Of a stretch of DNA of 64,000 bases, positions 9,143 through 18,338 are shown in pieces. Each line of letters begins with the position of its first letter. The stretch's first letter is position 1. The notes under the pieces are model-generated. The model was not told the DNA's origin. It saw nothing but the letters and a program-made list of their open reading frames with translations, and did not search any database. Source of the stretch: Planctomycetota bacterium (GTDB lineage Bacteria; Planctomycetota; Planctomycetia; Pirellulales; Pirellulaceae); NCBI GenBank assembly GCA_014381825.1, contig JACNKX010000042.1, positions 1 to 64,000 of the forward strand, in the 5' to 3' direction. A program made the position numbers and the translations under genes.

Positions 9143-9340
9143 CGGGAAGCTCCTGTTCGTTCGTGGTTGTTTTTCTGGACTGCGGAAGCCAGATAATCTG
9201 ACATGCCGTTAATATCCTCCTATGTTAACCAAAGTGCCACCAATTTGCACAGACACTCGATGGAGATCAGCAGATTTCGCGAAGCGGGATCGCTGGAATC
9301 TTCTGATTTGCTTCCGCGTGATTCGTGACCTAGATTTCAG

Positions 9341-9778
9341 ATGGTCACGAAAAGACGACACATCTTCGACGAACAACTTCTGATTCTCTGCTTGTTGGCA
9401 ATTTTCGCCGAGGTTCCCTTGCACGCACTTGCTGTATCGATTCAACAATCTGTCCGCGACTTTCGCTCGGAATCCTCCGAGTGGGAAGCGGAAATGTCGG
9501 CTCTGTTCGATGATGTCGACGGCTTCTTGTCGAACGAGGGGCGCGCCGTGGGCGAAGTGTCGAACGTGAACGTCGCGGAAGACGTTGCGGGATTAAAGGG
9601 GCTCGTCGAGCAGCAGACTGAGGTGCTGACGGCGCTGGTCAATGCGCTGACCGTGCAGCCACCTGCATCCGATTCTGTCGATGTGAGCGATGCACCTACG
9701 AGCAACGCGGCAACTGAAGAAGTCGATCCATTCGAGCGGCTTCAGCAGGCAGTCGCAGCGGCTTCGGAGTCGAGTTAA
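9341..9778 (+). CDS. Exported or anchored coiled-coil protein, unknown
   Basis: No family recognised. A basic N-terminus (MVTKRRH) precedes a hydrophobic segment at about 12-32 that could be a signal peptide or anchor. The remaining ~110 residues are acidic, with a helical stretch around ESSEWEAEMSALFDDVDGFL and a likely coiled coil at LKGLVEQQTEVLTALVNAL, then a low-complexity tail. The ribosome site is weak. It is 31 bp upstream of the FGE-fold gene on the same strand, so it probably heads a three-gene unit with that gene and the GTPase. Confidence 0.55.
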   Translation: MVTKRRHIFDEQLLILCLLAIFAEVPLHALAVSIQQSVRDFRSESSEWEAEMSALFDDVDGFLSNEGRAVGEVSNVNVAEDVAGLKGLVEQQTEVLTALVNALTVQPPASDSVDVSDAPTSNAATEEVDPFERLQQAVAAASESS

Positions 9779-9809
9779 GCGAACGATCATCATCGCGAGG
9801 GCAGCGGGG

Positions 9810-10871
9810 ATGCGACTAGGTCGGCAACGAGCTTCTGATTCGATGAGCCAACTGTTACCAGCAGGCACTCAGCCGATGCTGCCGGAGCTGCCGGGCACCG
9901 CGTACGAGCTGCAGGCTGGTCGTGCGGAAATCGCTGCTGACATGATCGGCAGTCACCGCAGCGCTCTCCTGCTGCGGGCTAAGCTCGCGTGCGACGTAGA
10001 GGATGATGCGTTACAAGCCGCCGCAGAGCGATTTCGCAAGGCTACCTGTGTTGTTGAGGCTGGTCCCGTGCGGCTGAGTCGATGGCAAGTCGAAGCGGGA
10101 GCAAACAGCGGTGAACTCAGTTCGGCGGATGATATCGACGTCGCTTCACTGTTCTTGGAGCGAAATGCGATTACCAACGAGCAGTTTCAATTGTTCTTGG
10201 ATCGAGGTGGATACGAAAATAAGTCCTTGTGGCACGCATCGGTTTGGCCCTGCGTGAAAGAGTTCGTTGATCGAACGGGGTCGTCGGGACCTCGCTTCTG
10301 GTCTGATGGCCACCATTGCCTGAATAACGCCGACCACCCGGTCGTCGGCGTCAGTTGGTTTGAGGCGGAAGCCTACTCTCGCTGGATTGGAATGCGATTA
10401 CCAACGGACGCCGAGTGGGTTCGGGCTGCCTGTTCTCCGATCGAGGTGGACGGGGCGATCGTCCAGCGGAAGTATCCCTGGGGCGAATCGTTCTCTAGCG
10501 ATCGCGCCAATCTTCGGAGTAGCGGCGTGGGGCACACACTGCCAACTGGCGCGTATGCCGAAGGTGACAGTCTAGGCGGTGCGGGGCAGATGATCGGTAA
10601 CGTTTGGGAGTGGACCGCCAGCAATCTGCGGCTTTGGAATGGCGAGCACATGCTGGAACTTGCTGAGCCGATGAAAAGCCTTCGTGGGTCGGCGTTTGAC
10701 AGCTTTCTAGATGTTCGTGCAACCTGTCAGTGTCAAAGCGCGGACACTCCGCTTGCGCGCCGGCACAACATCGGCTTTCGGTGCGTCGTCAGTGCGTGCG
10801 ACGTCGTCGAGGTTCTTGGTCAAATCGACGACGGAGTGGCGTTGGAACTCGGGAACGAAGGAATATTTTGA
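9810..10871 (+). CDS. FGE/sulfatase-modifying-factor fold protein lacking catalytic Cys
   Basis: Belongs to the formylglycine-generating-enzyme fold (also shared with EgtB-type proteins). Signatures are HPVVGVSWFEAEAYSRW, MRLPTDAEWVRAA, YPWG, GNVWEWTASN and the terminal NIGFRCV. In true FGEs the RGGS motif is followed by two catalytic cysteines about 6 and 11 residues on; here the region from R292 reads RGSAFDSFLDVRATCQC, with Ser or Arg at those places, so formylglycine formation is unlikely although four sulfatases lie in this window. The first ~110 residues are a helical extension. The start at 9810 is tentative. Its stop overlaps the TTG start of the GTPase gene, implying stoichiometric synthesis and a joint function. 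Confidence 0.8.
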   Translation: MRLGRQRASDSMSQLLPAGTQPMLPELPGTAYELQAGRAEIAADMIGSHRSALLLRAKLACDVEDDALQAAAERFRKATCVVEAGPVRLSRWQVEAGANSGELSSADDIDVASLFLERNAITNEQFQLFLDRGGYENKSLWHASVWPCVKEFVDRTGSSGPRFWSDGHHCLNNADHPVVGVSWFEAEAYSRWIGMRLPTDAEWVRAACSPIEVDGAIVQRKYPWGESFSSDRANLRSSGVGHTLPTGAYAEGDSLGGAGQMIGNVWEWTASNLRLWNGEHMLELAEPMKSLRGSAFDSFLDVRATCQCQSADTPLARRHNIGFRCVVSACDVVEVLGQIDDGVALELGNEGIF

Positions 10872-11773
10872 GCCGACTGACGCAAACGCCGCTCGAGTCT
10901 TACACACTAGCGCATTATGCGGTCGATGTGCCATGCTTTGTTTGTGAGGGTGGAAATCGACATGACGCCGAACGATGTCGTCACTGTTACGCGCCGATGG
11001 CTCTGACGTATCAAGTTACGGACAAGCGATCGACCAAGCCACAAGTGCTCGCTGTGATTGGGCCTCGCGGCGCGGGTAAGACCTCGTATCTGGGGATGCT
11101 GTGCGACAGCGTCTTGCGGCAACAAGATGTGTCGCAGACGGTGGCGCGCGGGGCGTTCTCAGTCTCTCTCCAACAGCAAGTCATCTCGCGATTGGTTCGC
11201 CAGAAATTTCCGATGGCAACGCCAGAGGACGCAGAGAGCTGGAATTGGAATCACCTGCAAGTTGTGGGATCGAATTGCAGGAGAACGCGGGAGCTGATCT
11301 TTCCCGATATATCCGGTGCAGTCATGGAGAGAGAGTTTGATGACGGAGCATCGCCAATCACCCGCGCCTTTCTGAAGCGATGCACCGGGGCGATTGTGCT
11401 ACTAGATACGCAACGAATCGATCGAGGTGATCCAACTCCCGACTTCTTCGCCATGAAGCTCTTGAGCTACCTTTGCGAGTTCGGAACGAAACGAAGCGAA
11501 TCGTGGCGTCACAAACCGATTGCGTTTCTGTTCACGAAGGCGGACCGATCACAAGTCTGTATGGAATCGCCGCGAGAGTACGCAGAGACCTATGCACAAG
11601 GCGCGTTCCGGCAAGCCACTTCATCGCTGAAGCGATTCAAGTTCTTCGCCTCGTCTGTTGCGGGCGCCTCAATCAACTTGGAGATCGACGGCGCGCCAGT
11701 ATCGCTGCCGTTACGAGTTGAGCCACGCGGAATCCGCGAGCCATTCGATTGGATGCTCAACCAACTCGGTTGA
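10868..11773 (+). CDS. Zinc-ribbon P-loop GTPase-like protein
   Basis: A cytoplasmic GTPase-like protein. The N-terminus carries a zinc ribbon (CFVC and CRHC near residues 22-40), followed by a P-loop (GPRGAGKTSYLG), a DxxG-type motif (FPDISG) and a TKAD specificity motif (FLFTKADRS). This set suggests a Ras-like/TRAFAC GTPase; I cannot name the subfamily with certainty. The start is TTG at 10868, overlapping the TGA of the preceding gene as TTGA and preceded by AAGGA at good spacing, which is translational coupling. No methionine codon suits better, since upstream residues in this frame look non-coding. It converges on EF-G with a 7-bp gap. Confidence 0.78.
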   Translation: MSRLTQTPLESYTLAHYAVDVPCFVCEGGNRHDAERCRHCYAPMALTYQVTDKRSTKPQVLAVIGPRGAGKTSYLGMLCDSVLRQQDVSQTVARGAFSVSLQQQVISRLVRQKFPMATPEDAESWNWNHLQVVGSNCRRTRELIFPDISGAVMEREFDDGASPITRAFLKRCTGAIVLLDTQRIDRGDPTPDFFAMKLLSYLCEFGTKRSESWRHKPIAFLFTKADRSQVCMESPREYAETYAQGAFRQATSSLKRFKFFASSVAGASINLEIDGAPVSLPLRVEPRGIREPFDWMLNQLG

Positions 11774-11780
11774 GGCGGAC

Positions 11781-13871
11781 TTACTTGGCACCGACCAATT
11801 GAGCCTGCCTGCGCTCGGCAACGATCTCTTCCTGGATGCTCTTGGGAGTTTGGCGATAACACGCCAGTTCCATCGAGAACACGCCCTGCCCTTGCGTCAT
11901 GCTACGCAGGTCCGTCGCATAGCCGAACGTTTCGGCAAGCGGAACTTCTGCCGTGATGCGTGAGACGCCGTCTCGCATATCGGTTGAGGTCACAATGCCA
12001 CGGCGTGAAGTGAGATCACCGACAATGGGGCCTTGGTAGGATTCTGGGGATTCGATCTCGAAATTCATGATGGGCTCAAGCAGAGCTGGCTTCGATTTCT
12101 GGAACGTTTCCCGGAAGCAGCCGCGAGCAGCAATCTGAAACGCTCGATCCGAGCTATCGACGTCGTGATAGGAACCGTCTTCAACCGTCATCTTCACCAA
12201 CACGACAGGGAACTCAGCTACAGGTCCCTTCAGGAGTGATTCGCGGAATCCCTTCTCAATCGACGGGATGAACTGTTTGGGAATGCGACCGCCGACAACT
12301 TTCTCTTCGAACACAAAGTTCTCTTCGGCGTCCTCGGGCAGCGGCTCAAGCCTGCCAACCATGTGCGCGTATTGACCCGAACCGCCAGTTTGTTTCTTGT
12401 GCTTATAATTGAACTCGACCATTTTCGTCGGAGCTTCACGGTAGCTGACCTTCGGAGCACCGACCTCGCACGCAACACCGTACTCACGACGAATCCGCTC
12501 TGTGTAAATGTCTAGATGCAACTCGCCCATTCCCGCTATCAGAACTTCGTTGGTTTCGGGGTCGCTGGTAACTCGGAACGTGGGATCTTCTTTGCGGAAT
12601 CGCTGAAGAGCTTTGGCGAGTTTGTCGCCATCGCCACGACTGAGTGGATTAATGGAAACTTTGAGAACAGGTTCGGGAACAAAGATACTTTCTAGCGAGC
12701 AGAAGCCTCTTTCGGCCGCGTAGGTATCACCGCTGGCACAGTCGATGCCCATGATCGCGACAATGTCACCGGCGGAAGCCGAATCGATTTCCGATCGCTT
12801 ATCGGCGTGCATGCGAACGATGCGACTGAAGCGGTCTTTTCTCCCCGTCCGTTGGTTGTAGTACAAATTTCCCTTCTCGATCGTACCTTGGTAGATCCGC
12901 AGGAAGGTGAGCTGACCGTAGGGATCTTCGACGATCTTGAAGGCCATACCGACGAACGGTTGAGATGGATCGGGAGTCAGTTCAACTTTCTCTTCCGGGT
13001 TGTCGATCTTGCTTGCTTTGATCTCGCGATCCAATGGCGATGGCAAGTAACGTACGACGGCATCGAGCAATGGCTGAACGCCCTGATTGCGAAATGCCGT
13101 CCCCAGAAAAACAGGAGTGGCTTCTTGTTCTTGTACGGCGTGTTCAAGAACGTCGTGAATCATCTGTTCCGGAACTGCTTCTTCCGAAAGCAGTAATTCC
13201 ATCAGGTCGTCGCTGTACATCGCCAGTTGCTCAAGCATCGTACCGCGAGCCGTCACCGATTCTTCCTGGTACTCGACCGGAATCTCTTCATACGTCACGA
13301 CTTCACCTTCGTTCCCGTTGAAACGAATGGTCTGCATTTTAATGAGGTCGATCACGCCCTCGAAAGTCTCGCCGGCACCCATCGGCAACTGCATCAGAAG
13401 ACAGTCACATCCCAGCTTCTCACGCATCTGCTCGCAAACGCGAAGCGGATCGGCACCAGTTCGGTCCATCTTGTTGATGAACGCGAGACGTGGCACATGA
13501 TATCGCTTCATTTGTCGATCAACGGTCATCGATTGCGACTGCACACCGCCAACGGCACACAGTACTAATACGGCACCATCGAGAACGCGGAGACTGCGTT
13601 CGACCTCAACGGTAAAGTCGACGTGCCCTGGCGTATCAATCAGATTGATCGGGTAACCGTTCCACTCGACAGAGGTCGCGGCACTGGTAATCGTAATTCC
13701 ACGTTCCTTCTCCAGGTCCATGTGATCCATGGTCGCGCCAGCACCACCACCTTTAACCTCTTCGATCTTGTGGATGCGCCCCGTGTAGAAGAGGATTCGC
13801 TCACTCAAGGTTGTTTTACCCGAGTCGATGTGAGCGGAAATGCCAATGTTGCGTAGTTTTTCGAGTTTCAT
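11781..13871 (-). CDS. Elongation factor G, mitochondrial/spd-type paralogue
   Basis: Translational GTPase that drives ribosome translocation. Motifs in order: G1 AHIDSGKTTLSERILFYTG (13-31), RGITIT, DTPGHVDF, NKMDRTGADP, then domains II-V. G1 reads AHIDSGKTTLSERIL rather than AHIDAGKTTTTERIL of ordinary bacterial EF-G, and the run LDGAVLVLCAVGGVQSQ is that of mitochondrial EF-G1 and the spirochaete/planctomycete/delta (spd) EF-G group. The start at 13871 begins the conserved core; 696 residues is typical. It stands alone rather than in a str operon, so a second canonical fusA probably exists elsewhere (inference). Confidence 0.92.
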   Translation of the reverse strand: MKLEKLRNIGISAHIDSGKTTLSERILFYTGRIHKIEEVKGGGAGATMDHMDLEKERGITITSAATSVEWNGYPINLIDTPGHVDFTVEVERSLRVLDGAVLVLCAVGGVQSQSMTVDRQMKRYHVPRLAFINKMDRTGADPLRVCEQMREKLGCDCLLMQLPMGAGETFEGVIDLIKMQTIRFNGNEGEVVTYEEIPVEYQEESVTARGTMLEQLAMYSDDLMELLLSEEAVPEQMIHDVLEHAVQEQEATPVFLGTAFRNQGVQPLLDAVVRYLPSPLDREIKASKIDNPEEKVELTPDPSQPFVGMAFKIVEDPYGQLTFLRIYQGTIEKGNLYYNQRTGRKDRFSRIVRMHADKRSEIDSASAGDIVAIMGIDCASGDTYAAERGFCSLESIFVPEPVLKVSINPLSRGDGDKLAKALQRFRKEDPTFRVTSDPETNEVLIAGMGELHLDIYTERIRREYGVACEVGAPKVSYREAPTKMVEFNYKHKKQTGGSGQYAHMVGRLEPLPEDAEENFVFEEKVVGGRIPKQFIPSIEKGFRESLLKGPVAEFPVVLVKMTVEDGSYHDVDSSDRAFQIAARGCFRETFQKSKPALLEPIMNFEIESPESYQGPIVGDLTSRRGIVTSTDMRDGVSRITAEVPLAETFGYATDLRSMTQGQGVFSMELACYRQTPKSIQEEIVAERRQAQLVGAK

Positions 13872-14289
13872 CTTCTGGTCACCACTAACAATTGCAGGTT
13901 CTAATTGACCGCCCATGGAACATACGAGTCCCACAGCGATTCAAATTGTAAATCTCACGATTCGCGGTTCCGCCTCGTGCGTTGACCGCTTCGGCTGGAC
14001 TACCCGTTCACAGATCTCATTCCTTCACTAGCCAGTCGTCTCGTTTCTATTGCCGTGAAGAGACAAAAATCTGCTTAAATCGCCAGGAAATCAGCGACTT
14101 AGCACGTCGCTTTGGGGGGCTTTCAATCGGCCTCAGCGTTTGCCTAAACGACAACACTTTGCCAACACCAAAAGCTAATCTTACACGTAATCGACGAACC
14201 GGAAAGGCTAAATTAACCCGTTTGGCCTACCGAGAGCGAATTTTTGCTAAATATTAGCCAAGCCGTTCAAGTCGTAGGGCGGCATTCGG
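13872..14289. other. Non-coding stretch upstream of EF-G
   Basis: About 420 bp with no convincing gene. A 91-codon plus-strand frame (13982-14257) has no ribosome site and a random-looking composition. The part near 14150-14260 is more AT-rich than the surroundings. I see no structured RNA, tRNA or clear terminator. It presumably holds the EF-G promoter and leader. Confidence 0.4.
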
Positions 14290-15393
14290 TTAGCGGCGTG
14301 TTGCCGATTCTGCGCGTGCCGTTTGAACATGCGCCTGGCGATAGGGCCGGTCGATGCTGTACAGTGCTAAGCGTTCGGCAAGCGGGCCAGAAGCGTTCGC
14401 CGGTGCTAGACCGATCGCTTTCGAGACTGTCGTGACGGCCTCTTCGAATCGGTTCGCGTTCGCTTGCGCGGCGGCCAGCGTATCCAGTAGTTCGAAGTTT
14501 TCATCGCTGCCGAGTTCAATCGCTCGTCGAGCAGCCTGAAGACCTAGTTCTGCATTGCGGAATTGCTCGTCGGGACAAGTCGCCATTAACCAAGCTGCGC
14601 TAGCATAAGCTCGCGGCAGTTGAGGGTCGATCTCAACCGCGCGTCGGAAGTCAGAAGCTGATTCCTTCCACTTTTCGAGCTTCTGATTGGCATCACCTCG
14701 ATTGGCAAAGGCTGCCGCGTTGTCGCCGTCCAACTCGATGGCACTGGTGTAATCCTCTAATGCCTTGGCAAAGTTTTGAAGCCGGAAGTACGTGTGTCCT
14801 CGACTCGTGTACCCTCCGAAGTCGTTGGGGTTCAACGCCAGCATCTTCGTGTAATCGGGGATCGCTTGCTCGAAACGGCCAAGTTCATAGCGGATTTCGG
14901 CTCGATTGAACCATGCATTCGGATAGTCGGGGCGCAGCTCAATGACCCTAGTGAAATCAACGATCGCCTTGTCGTACTTTCCCCCGAGTGCATAGCTGAC
15001 ACCTCGGTTATGAACGGCCTTCCATCGTGTCGCGTCATTTTCTACAGCTTGTTCGAAGTTGGCTAAGGCTTTGGTATCGAGTTCGGTTGCCCGTGGTTTG
15101 TCACCAGACTCTAATGCTGTTGCTGCGTGATCGACATACGCTTCGCCGCGCCGATTGTACGCCCAGGACGCGAGTTGTCGGACGTATTTGCTTTGCGCAG
15201 GTGTAAGGTTGGTTGCTTCGGCTTGCTGGCAAAGGTCGATGACCGCGGTGTAATCGGTGACGGTCTTGGCAGACTGCGTTTGCTTATAAGCTGCGGACAG
15301 TAAGCTCTTCGAGTTTTCTTGTCCGAAACTTGAAACCGACGAGGCGACTAGAATCGCAAAACCAATACACAGCGATCTCTCAAAACGCTTCAT
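14290..15393 (-). CDS. Exported tetratricopeptide-repeat protein
   Basis: Protein-protein interaction scaffold, probably periplasmic. The start at 15393 has an ideal ribosome site (AAGGAGG). A signal peptide (MKRFERSLCIGFAILVASSVSSFG) is followed by a helical region and at least four TPR units around residues 115-260, with typical phrases such as AVHNRGVSYALGGKYDKAI, NAWFNRAEIRYELGRFEQAI and YTSRGHTYFRLQNFAKAL. The C-terminus has another helical pair and a basic Arg-rich tail. The same-strand fumarase gene ends about 85 bp before it begins, so cotranscription is possible. Partner unknown. Confidence 0.85.
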   Translation of the reverse strand: MKRFERSLCIGFAILVASSVSSFGQENSKSLLSAAYKQTQSAKTVTDYTAVIDLCQQAEATNLTPAQSKYVRQLASWAYNRRGEAYVDHAATALESGDKPRATELDTKALANFEQAVENDATRWKAVHNRGVSYALGGKYDKAIVDFTRVIELRPDYPNAWFNRAEIRYELGRFEQAIPDYTKMLALNPNDFGGYTSRGHTYFRLQNFAKALEDYTSAIELDGDNAAAFANRGDANQKLEKWKESASDFRRAVEIDPQLPRAYASAAWLMATCPDEQFRNAELGLQAARRAIELGSDENFELLDTLAAAQANANRFEEAVTTVSKAIGLAPANASGPLAERLALYSIDRPYRQAHVQTARAESATRR

Positions 15394-15478
15394 GGCTTAT
15401 CCTCCTTGATCCATGAGTTTTCGACGTAGGATGGGTACTCCTGCCCGTCCTGAAATTGTAGTTATTTCTTGAACGGTC

Positions 15479-16903
15479 CTATTCGTGCGGTTCGGTCATA
15501 CTCATCGGATCCAAGGCTTCGTTGAGCGTATTCTCTGGCAGTACGCCTTCTTCGCGACACAGTTCGCGAATCGTCTTACCTTCCTTGAAAGCCTGCTTGG
15601 CGATGGCGGAGGCTTTCTCGTAACCGATGTGCGGATTTAAGCTGGTGACCATCGACAAACTCTGCTCGACTGCGGCTTCGCAGGCCCCTTCGTTGGCTTC
15701 CATCCCTTCGGCACAGAAATCGACGAATGCCCGCGTACACGAAGCAAGTAAGTGAACGCTCTCCAATACGGTTTGTCCCATCATCGGCATCATGATATTC
15801 AACTGAAACTGACCACCGCCTGAGCCTGCAACGGCAATCGCCTGATCGTTCCCCATCACTCGAGCTGCTACTTGCAACATGCTCTCGCACATGACTGGGT
15901 TCACCTTGCCCGGCATAATCGAACTGCCCGGTTGCAGATCTTGCAGTTTGACTTCGTTGAATCCGCATCGAGGTCCAGAGCTTAACCAGCGAATGTTATT
16001 CGCGACGTTGAACAAGGTCGATGCTATCGTCTTGAGCTGACCGTGGCATTCCACCAGACCATCGCGCTGGGCGTTGGCTTCGAAGTGATTCTCCGCCTCA
16101 ACAAATGCAAGGCCGGTTTCGGTTGCGAGGTACTCGGCGACGCGCTTGCCGAATTCGGGATGCGTGTTGATTCCAGAGCCAACCGCCGTTCCGCCGGCGG
16201 GCAACTCCAAGACGGCTTCGAGTCCGCGCTCGGCTCGTGCGACGGACAACTGCAACTGGCGGGCGAATCCTCCGAACTCCTGCCCGAGCCGCAAAGGCGT
16301 TGCATCGGCCAAGTGAGTTCGCCCGATCTTAATGATTTGGTCCCACTCCTTGGCCTTCTGTGTCAATACGTCCGCGAAACGTTGGAGTGCCGGAACCAAG
16401 TCATTTCTGATTTTGCTGGCGGTTGCGACGTGGATCGACGTTGGGAAAATATCGTTTGTACTCTGCCCCATATTGACGTGATCGTTGGGGTGAATTGGTT
16501 TATCGGCTTCGAAGCGGTCACCCTCGGCCAGCTCGATCGCGCGGTTCGCGATCACTTCGTTAGTGTTCATATTGCTGGACGTCCCCGATCCCGTCTGAAA
16601 CACATCGATCGGGAACTCTCCGTCGAGCTTGCCTTCGGCAACTTCGCGACAAGCAGCAAGCATCGCATCAACTTGTGCATCTTCGAGCGGTTTCTTGCCA
16701 GTGCCGGTCAACTTGCCGAGGTCGCGATTCGCGACGCCGCAGGCATACTTCACCAGTCCGAGGGCATGCACCAAATCTGGCGGCAAAGTCCAGCCAGAGA
16801 TCGGGAAGTTCTCGACTGCTCGTTGCGTCTGGGCTCCGTAGTAGGCGTTGGCTGGGACTTGCACTTCGCCCATCGAGTCGCGTTCAGTTCGTAGCTCGCT
16901 CAT
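15479..16903 (-). CDS. fumC: Class II fumarate hydratase
   Basis: Catalyses fumarate to L-malate in the TCA cycle; iron-independent homotetramer. The whole family is visible: GSGTSSNMNTNEV, HPNDHVNMGQSTNDIFPTS, the signature loop GSSIMPGKVNPV and the C-terminal LNPHIGYEKAS. Ser rather than the aspartase pattern near residue 100 and the 474-residue length favour fumarase over aspartate ammonia-lyase or argininosuccinate lyase. GGA precedes the ATG at a usable distance. Lone gene upstream of the TPR gene. Confidence 0.95.
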   Translation of the reverse strand: MSELRTERDSMGEVQVPANAYYGAQTQRAVENFPISGWTLPPDLVHALGLVKYACGVANRDLGKLTGTGKKPLEDAQVDAMLAACREVAEGKLDGEFPIDVFQTGSGTSSNMNTNEVIANRAIELAEGDRFEADKPIHPNDHVNMGQSTNDIFPTSIHVATASKIRNDLVPALQRFADVLTQKAKEWDQIIKIGRTHLADATPLRLGQEFGGFARQLQLSVARAERGLEAVLELPAGGTAVGSGINTHPEFGKRVAEYLATETGLAFVEAENHFEANAQRDGLVECHGQLKTIASTLFNVANNIRWLSSGPRCGFNEVKLQDLQPGSSIMPGKVNPVMCESMLQVAARVMGNDQAIAVAGSGGGQFQLNIMMPMMGQTVLESVHLLASCTRAFVDFCAEGMEANEGACEAAVEQSLSMVTSLNPHIGYEKASAIAKQAFKEGKTIRELCREEGVLPENTLNEALDPMSMTEPHE

Positions 16904-17083
16904 GGTTCGTCCGTTTAGGGATTGCTAGCAGTGAGTCTAGGTATTCGGATGATGCGCGCGTCATGATAGCTGGAAGTCTCAAGACCTCCAAGGCGATTCG
17001 GTGGGAGTGTCAGGTCGACAAGATCCGCTTGCGGATCGAGTTAAATATCCGGTCGGACCAGGCGGAGAGCGCCATAGTACCAA

Positions 17084-17554
17084 TTAACTCTCGCTAGGCC
17101 TTTGCGACATCAACATCGGTTGCAGTTCTTCGACGAAGTCCCGTACGTCTTTAAACTCGCGATAGACACTGGCGAAGCGGACAAACGCAACTTGGTCGAG
17201 ATCGCCGAGATTTCGAATTACCAGTCCGCCGAGGTACTCGCTTTCCACCTCGGTGTCGAAATTCGCATAAACTTCGGTCTCGACTTGGGCGATCACCCCA
17301 TCGATCTGCTCGTCGCTGATCGGGCGCTTCCAGCAGGCGCGAGCCAAGCCCTGTCGCATTTTGTCTCGGCTGAATGGTTCTCGCTCGCCGTTCTTCTTGA
17401 TCACCTTGATTGCCATCTCTTCAAGACGCTCGTAAGTCGTATATCGACGTTTGCAATCCAGGCACTCCCGACGACGACGGATCGCGAACCCATCTTCGCT
17501 GCCGCGCGAGTCGATCACACGATCGTTATCAACCTGACAGAAGGGGCATCTCAT
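17084..17554 (-). CDS. nrdR: Ribonucleotide-reductase repressor NrdR
   Basis: Represses ribonucleotide reductase genes in response to bound (d)ATP. The protein starts with the zinc ribbon MRCPFCQVDNDRVIDSR and CLDCKRRYTTYER, followed by the ATP-cone domain (VIKKNGEREPFSRDKMRQGL). The ATG at 17554 puts the zinc ribbon at residue 1 and gives 156 residues, the family norm; the frame is open further upstream but that part is not conserved. No ribonucleotide reductase gene lies in this window. It is divergently arranged with the PH-domain gene at 17765. Confidence 0.95.
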   Translation of the reverse strand: MRCPFCQVDNDRVIDSRGSEDGFAIRRRRECLDCKRRYTTYERLEEMAIKVIKKNGEREPFSRDKMRQGLARACWKRPISDEQIDGVIAQVETEVYANFDTEVESEYLGGLVIRNLGDLDQVAFVRFASVYREFKDVRDFVEELQPMLMSQRPSES

Positions 17555-17702
17555 CTGCGCGTTTACCGGAATTCTTGAGTGACTGCCTCGAATCACTATA
17601 CTACAACTGACGATTAGCGGAATAGATGACAGGCGAGGTGTCCGTCGACGAGAATTGCTGCCCAAGAATGACTGCCTGCTAACGAATCCCCAAACGTGCC
17701 GT

Positions 17703-17708
17703 TATAAT
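17703..17708 (+). promoter_or_regulatory. Putative -10 box of the PH-domain gene
   Basis: TATAAT, a perfect -10 hexamer, lies 57 bp upstream of the ATG at 17765 in a divergent intergenic region. No good -35 box is seen at the expected spacing, so the call is tentative. Confidence 0.35.
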
Positions 17709-17764
17709 GAGACCGCATTTTTGAGTGAATTCGCCCCTCAAACCTCATCAGGAGCGCTCGGCCC

Positions 17765-18298
17765 ATGAGTACCGACTCGCCTAGAGATCAATTCAAGGAA
17801 TCCGCCGAAGCTCGCCAGGCAGACAATGCCGAAGACGAGGAGCAAGATCTTTGGGCAGGAGGCTATTCGGCGAAAGCCATGTACGGGACGTGGATTCTGG
17901 GCATCGCGATCACGATTGGTCTGGTCGCCGGCATGTTCGCGTTTCCGCCCGTCGGCATCGCCATTCCCGTACTTTTTCTCTTCTTGGCCGGGAGGCTGGC
18001 TTACAAAAAGCTGAGTGTGCATTACGAATTGACGACGCAGCGTTTTATTCACAAGACTGGTATCTTTAAACGCGTGACCGATCGCATCGAAGTCATCGAC
18101 ATCGACGACGTGACTTTCGAGCAAGGCATCGTACAGCGGATGCTTGGAGTCGGCACGATTCGTCTCAGTTCGAGTGATCGCACGCATCCCGAGCTGGTTC
18201 TGTCTGGCATCGATGGCGTCCAGAACATCGCTGATACGATCGACGACGTTCGCCGCAAGGAACGACGGAAACGCGGATTGCATATCGAGTCGATTTAG
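17765..18298 (+). CDS. Membrane-anchored bacterial PH-domain protein
   Basis: Similar to the YdbT/YdbS-type bacterial PH (bPH2) proteins. An acidic cytoplasmic N-terminus of about 35 residues precedes two close hydrophobic segments (about 40-60 and 62-78), then a PH-like domain: VHYELTTQRFIHKTGIFKR, VIDIDDVTFEQGIVQRMLGVGTIRL and SGIDGVQNIADTID. AGGAG lies upstream of the ATG. Function of this family is poorly defined; membrane stress or lipid binding has been suggested for relatives. It ends about 40 bp before a long perfect hairpin. Confidence 0.85.
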   Translation: MSTDSPRDQFKESAEARQADNAEDEEQDLWAGGYSAKAMYGTWILGIAITIGLVAGMFAFPPVGIAIPVLFLFLAGRLAYKKLSVHYELTTQRFIHKTGIFKRVTDRIEVIDIDDVTFEQGIVQRMLGVGTIRLSSSDRTHPELVLSGIDGVQNIADTIDDVRRKERRKRGLHIESI

Positions 18299-18338
18299 GC
18301 ACCGCGGATGTTATGATGGCGCTGGCGCGGAGACGTCT

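Noticed and set aside
13982-14257. 91-codon plus-strand frame upstream of EF-G
   Set aside because: No ribosome site and no recognisable protein features.
16043-16894. 283-codon open frame on the plus strand opposite fumC
   Set aside because: Antisense shadow of a conserved fumarase; the translated product has no family features and no ribosome site.
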